A stretch of DNA of 64,000 bases, from contig JAEUMP010000020.1 of NCBI GenBank assembly GCA_016791445.1, positions 62,001 through 126,000 on the forward strand. The letters are read 5' to 3'. Source of the DNA: Hyphomonadaceae bacterium (GTDB lineage Bacteria > Pseudomonadota > Alphaproteobacteria > Caulobacterales > Aquidulcibacteraceae). Shown piece by piece: positions 59,290 to 64,000 of this stretch; the stretch's first letter is position 1, and the number at the start of each line of letters is the position of its first letter. Both the position numbers and the translations under genes were made by a program. Below the pieces are notes generated by a model. It saw only the letters and a list, made by a program, of their open reading frames with translations, did not search any database and had not been told where the DNA came from.

Positions 59290-59829
59290 ATGGCCTCACT
59301 CGAATTCTCCCGTCGCTACTCGATGGCGCACCGGCTCCTGTCGGATGCGTCGCCGAAGTGCGTCACGCCGCATGGCCATAACGAGACGGTGACGGTGCGC
59401 CTGACGGGCGCACAGGGTTTTCGCTTCGGCGGCTCCAACATGGAAGTCCCCTTCGAAGCCGCCAAGCGGCGCTGGAAGACCTGGATCGACGAGCACGTCG
59501 ACCACGCCTTTCAGCTCAATGCCGCCGATCCGCTGATCCGCTTCTTCCGCGACACCGAGCCTGAACGACTCGCGCGGCTGATGGTGTTCGACGGCGACCC
59601 CACGACCGAAGCGCTGGCCGCCGCCTTCTGGCTGAAATGTGCGGCTTTCCTCGCCGCCGACGACCTGCCGTTCACGGTGAGCGAAGTGCGCGTCGAAGAG
59701 ACCCCGACGAACGCCGTGGTGCTGACGCGCGAGACGTTCGATCCCGCCAAGTGCAATCTGCCCGCCGACGCCTGGCCCCGCCGCGCCGACTGGAGCATCA
59801 ACGATCTGCCGCAGGGCCGGACCGCCTGA
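59290..59829 (+). CDS. 6-carboxytetrahydropterin synthase-like protein (QueD/PTPS family)
   Basis: 179 residues, longer than typical QueD (about 120). Zinc ligands are in SMAHRLL and PHGHNE, and the catalytic Cys sits in CVTPHGHN (C-x3-HGH). VDHAFQLN and DGDPTTEALA fill the Asp-His and Glu positions, and VRVEETPTNAV ends the fold. Extra segments follow (TFDPAKCNLP). QueD makes the queuosine precursor from FolE product. ATG 59290 is used; another ATG lies at 59275. No other queuosine gene is nearby. Confidence 0.86.
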   Translation: MASLEFSRRYSMAHRLLSDASPKCVTPHGHNETVTVRLTGAQGFRFGGSNMEVPFEAAKRRWKTWIDEHVDHAFQLNAADPLIRFFRDTEPERLARLMVFDGDPTTEALAAAFWLKCAAFLAADDLPFTVSEVRVEETPTNAVVLTRETFDPAKCNLPADAWPRRADWSINDLPQGRTA

Positions 59830-59922
59830 AAATCCTTAGAGTGTGAAGCAGTGGAGCCCCGTTTCTTAACGGGTGGGTGACCCATTGCCGGTAGGGTCCC
59901 CCGCGATCTTCAGGAAGTCTTC

Positions 59923-61409
<1,487 letters not shown>

Positions 61410-61413
<4 letters not shown>

Positions 61414-62750
61414 CGTTGCGGCGCTTCGCAGGCCCAGGCGCTCGGCGCCGCGGCGCACTGCGCGTCGGTTCCGCGATAGACTTGGCCGCCCTTCATCACG
61501 AAGGCCATGCGCTCCAGTCGCGTTATGTCCGCGAGCGGATCGCCGTCCACGGCGACGATGTCGGCGAAGCGACCGGGCGCGATGGCGCCGAAGTCGTCCT
61601 CGCGCTTCAGGAGCTGCGCGCCGGTCTGCGTGGCGGAAACGATCGCCTGCATCGGCGTCATGCCGTAGCGCACATAGATCGCGAACTGCCTGGCGTTGTC
61701 CCCGTGCGGATAAACGCCCGCGTCAGTGCCGAAGGACAGGCGCACGCCCGCGCGCAGCGCGCGGCGGAAATTCTCGCGCTGGATGTCGCCGATGTCCTTG
61801 TCCTTCTGGATGTTGACTTCCGGCACGCCGTTCTTGCGCCCTTCGGCCTGAGTGTAGTCGGTGTTGTAGATGTCCATCGACAGGATCGTGCCGGCGGCGC
61901 GCGCCATGCGGATGCCTTCGGCGTCGATGAGGCTGGCGTGCTCGACGGAATCGACGCCCGCGCGGATCGCCATCTTGATGCCGCCGGCGCCGTGCGCGTG
62001 GGCGGTGACGGTGCGGCCGAGATTGTGCGCCTCCTCGACGATGGCGCGCGCCTCTTCCAGCGTGAAATGCGATGTGCCCGGCGAGGTGTTCGCCGAGAAG
62101 ACGCCGCCGGTCGTCGCGAACTTGATCAGGTCGGCGCCGAACTTCACATGCCGGCGCACCGCCTGACGCGCGGCGTCCGGGCCGTCGACGACGTCCTCCG
62201 AGCTGTAGCGGTATTGCGGCGCGAGATGGTTGTCGTCGCCATGGCCGCCGGTCATCGAGATCATCCCGCCGGCGGCGAAGATGCGGGGGCCCATGATGTC
62301 GCCGCGCTCGACGCCGTCGCGCAGCGCCACGTCCGCATAGGCTTCCGACGAAAGATTGCGCGCCACCGTGAAGCCCGCAAGCAGCGTGCGCCGCGCGTTC
62401 ATCGCGCCGATCACCGCCGCCCGCGCCGGCGTGATGTGATAGGAATCGAGAAAGCTGATCGTCGGATCGGTGGTGAGATGGACGTGCGTGTCCACGAACC
62501 CGGGCAAGACCGTCTTGCCGGAGAGATCGATGGTCGGCGTCCCGGCGGGCAGGGTCGTCGCCGCCGTCGGCGAGACGGAGACGATACGGTCGCCTTCGAT
62601 GACAATGGTCTGGTCGGTCAACACGCGCTGGTTGATCACATCCACCAGCCGCCCGGCCTGGATCGCAACCGTGCGGGGTTTGGCCTCTTCGGCGCCGGCC
62701 GAAGCACACGCGAGCAGCGCCAGCGCCGCCGCCGCAATCAATTTCCGCAT
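61410..62750 (-). CDS. Secreted metal-dependent amidohydrolase (paralogue 2)
   Basis: 446 residues from ATG 62750 with GCGGAG upstream. A signal peptide ends at SAGAEE. Metal ligands are DTHVH, Lys in DLIKFATTGG, HAHG, SVEHAS and GTDAG. Two cysteines near the C terminus (AQCAAAPSAWACEAP) may form a disulphide, consistent with export. Similar to the gene at 56939 but clearly diverged. Likely a periplasmic peptidase or amidase; substrate unknown. Confidence 0.88.
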
Positions 62751-62850
62751 CGGACACACTCCGCTTCCGGCGCGCAGTCTGGCGCCCGGCGCGGGCCTTT
62801 TCAGCCCCGCTCGCCTTTCAGGATCGCGAACGGACATATCCCTCGGTCGC

Positions 62851-64000
62851 TCAGACCATCCGGTACTTCACCGGCAGCGACTTGAGGCCCGAGACGAAGT
62901 TCGAGCGCGACCACTTCGGCGCGCTCGCGAGGCTGATCTCCTCGAGCCGCGGCAGAAGCTCGGCGAACAGGGCCCGGATTTCCATGCGCGCGAGGTGCAT
63001 GCCGAGGCACAGGTGCACGCCGTGGCCAAAGGCCACCTGCTTCTTCACGTCCCGGTCCACGCGGAATTCGAACGGCGCGTCGAACACCTCCTCGTCGCGA
63101 TTGCCGCTCGGATAATGCAGGCACACCGCCTCGCCCGCCTTGATGGTCTTGCCGCGGATTTCGTAGTCGCTGACGGCGGTGCGCATGAAGTGCTTCACGG
63201 GCGTGGACCACCGGATCATCTCTTCCACCGCGTTCGGCAGGAGCGAGAGATCGTTCTTCAGCTTGGCGAGTTGGTCCGGCGCGCGGATGAGTTCGAGCAG
63301 GCCGGCGGCGGCGGCGTTGGATGTCGTGTCGTGGCCGGCGGTGGCGATGATGACGTAGTAGCTCATCGCCTCGCGCTCGCCGATCGGTTCGCCGTCGATC
63401 TTGCCGTTGGCGATGACGCTCGCGACGTCGTCCTTCGGATTGGCGCGGCGGTCGGCCGTGAGGGCGCCGAAATACTGGAAGAGCATCTGCGCGGTCTGGA
63501 AGAGATCGACCGCGGGGCCGCCGGTGTAGCTCTCGCCTTCGGCCTTGTGCGCGGTCTCCGCGACGACGTCGGGATCGGCAGGGCCGAAAATCTCCTGCGT
63601 CAGCTTCAGCATGAAGGGCTCGTCCTCCTTCGGAACGCCGAGGATCTCCATGATGACGCGCAGCGGATACCAGACCGCCACCTCCTTCACGAAATCGCAC
63701 TCGCCGCCGTGCGCGGCCATGCGGTCCACATGCGCCTTCGCGATCTCGCCGATGCGGCCTTCGAGCTTCTTCAGGTTCGGCGGCATGAACCACGCCTGCG
63801 TCAGCGTGCGCAGCTTCATGTGCATGGGATCGTCGAGATCGACGAGCGTGCGGAAGAGGTGCGTGTCGCCGGTGACGGACTTCACCCATTCCTCGCCCTC
63901 GATGGGCGACAGATAGGTGCGCAGCGAATTGACGAAGACGTCGGAGCGCTTCTCGATCTCGAGGATGTCGGCGTGTTTCGTCACCGACCAGAAAGGCCGG
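62851..64000 (-). CDS. Cytochrome P450 (N terminus cut by window end)
   Basis: At least 377 residues, and the frame stays open to the right edge (upstream residues read RPFWSVTKHADILE, a normal P450 sequence). I-helix AGHDTTSN, K-helix EEMIRW, and the haem loop FGHGVHLCLGMHLARME with the cysteine ligand are intact. It resembles bacterial CYP enzymes acting on terpenes, sterols or fatty acids. No ferredoxin or reductase gene lies in the window part. Substrate unknown. Confidence 0.95.
   Translation of the reverse strand, partial: RPFWSVTKHADILEIEKRSDVFVNSLRTYLSPIEGEEWVKSVTGDTHLFRTLVDLDDPMHMKLRTLTQAWFMPPNLKKLEGRIGEIAKAHVDRMAAHGGECDFVKEVAVWYPLRVIMEILGVPKEDEPFMLKLTQEIFGPADPDVVAETAHKAEGESYTGGPAVDLFQTAQMLFQYFGALTADRRANPKDDVASVIANGKIDGEPIGEREAMSYYVIIATAGHDTTSNAAAAGLLELIRAPDQLAKLKNDLSLLPNAVEEMIRWSTPVKHFMRTAVSDYEIRGKTIKAGEAVCLHYPSGNRDEEVFDAPFEFRVDRDVKKQVAFGHGVHLCLGMHLARMEIRALFAELLPRLEEISLASAPKWSRSNFVSGLKSLPVKYRMV

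Overview
The window is high-GC, gene-dense bacterial DNA with alphaproteobacterial features. These are the run pyrB-pyrC'-plsY-dprA-topA-rnr, gatCA divergent from ruvX, an HspQ-type heat-shock gene, many ATGA start/stop overlaps, and dispersed palindromic intergenic repeats. TonB-receptor, MHYT-kinase and secreted S9-peptidase/amidohydrolase genes suggest a Caulobacterales/Hyphomonadaceae-like oligotroph. That placement is inference; no rRNA gene is present to fix it. I see no prophage, insertion sequence, CRISPR array or plasmid functions.

Layout. 1-3.2 kb: end of an OmpA-like gene, an XRE/MmyB-type regulator with its own dyad, and a secreted S9 peptidase. 3.3-6.8 kb: gatCA, ruvX, an AEC-type carrier and a small exported protein. 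6.9-17.8 kb: pyrimidine synthesis (pyrB plus a catalytically degenerate dihydroorotase), plsY, dprA, topA and rnr, with two families of palindromic repeats in the gaps. 17.8-25.7 kb: a glycine-zipper lipoprotein, YggT/DUF167/folD, tRNA-Ala(CGC) followed by an unexplained terminator, a LytS/LytTR-type two-component pair, and a type-2 isoleucyl-tRNA synthetase with a GxHH active-site signature. 25.9-32.3 kb: sulfate assimilation (cysH-cysD-cysN converging on cysTWA) with an Rrf2 regulator carrying four clustered cysteines.

32.4-33.9 kb holds the most interesting unit: a LuxI-family acyl-homoserine-lactone synthase translationally coupled to a PhyH-type Fe(II)/2-oxoglutarate dioxygenase, with no LuxR in the window and divergent from the Rrf2 gene. 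34-44.4 kb: ArsR/SRPBCC pair (apparently leaderless), PilZ protein, katG, an SDR, GTP-type PEP carboxykinase, folE, a Ca2+/Na+ antiporter, rlmE-ppx and hspQ. 44.4-49.8 kb: arginine succinyltransferase operon (M20 hydrolase-astA-astD-astB-ridA) lacking astC and a classical astE. 50-64 kb: OmpA porin, a large TonB-dependent receptor, an APH-like phosphotransferase, trans-aconitate methyltransferase, BON/OmpA protein, two paralogous secreted amidohydrolases flanking a CorA-type transporter, a QueD-like enzyme and an MHYT sensor kinase, and a cytochrome P450 cut by the window end.

Links between genes: CysD/CysN make APS and the Fe-S-type CysH can reduce it directly, which fits the absence of CysC. 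The transport genes lack a periplasmic binding protein, which must lie elsewhere. An active dihydroorotase, GatB, AstC, a sulfite reductase and any LuxR receptor must also be outside this window, if present.
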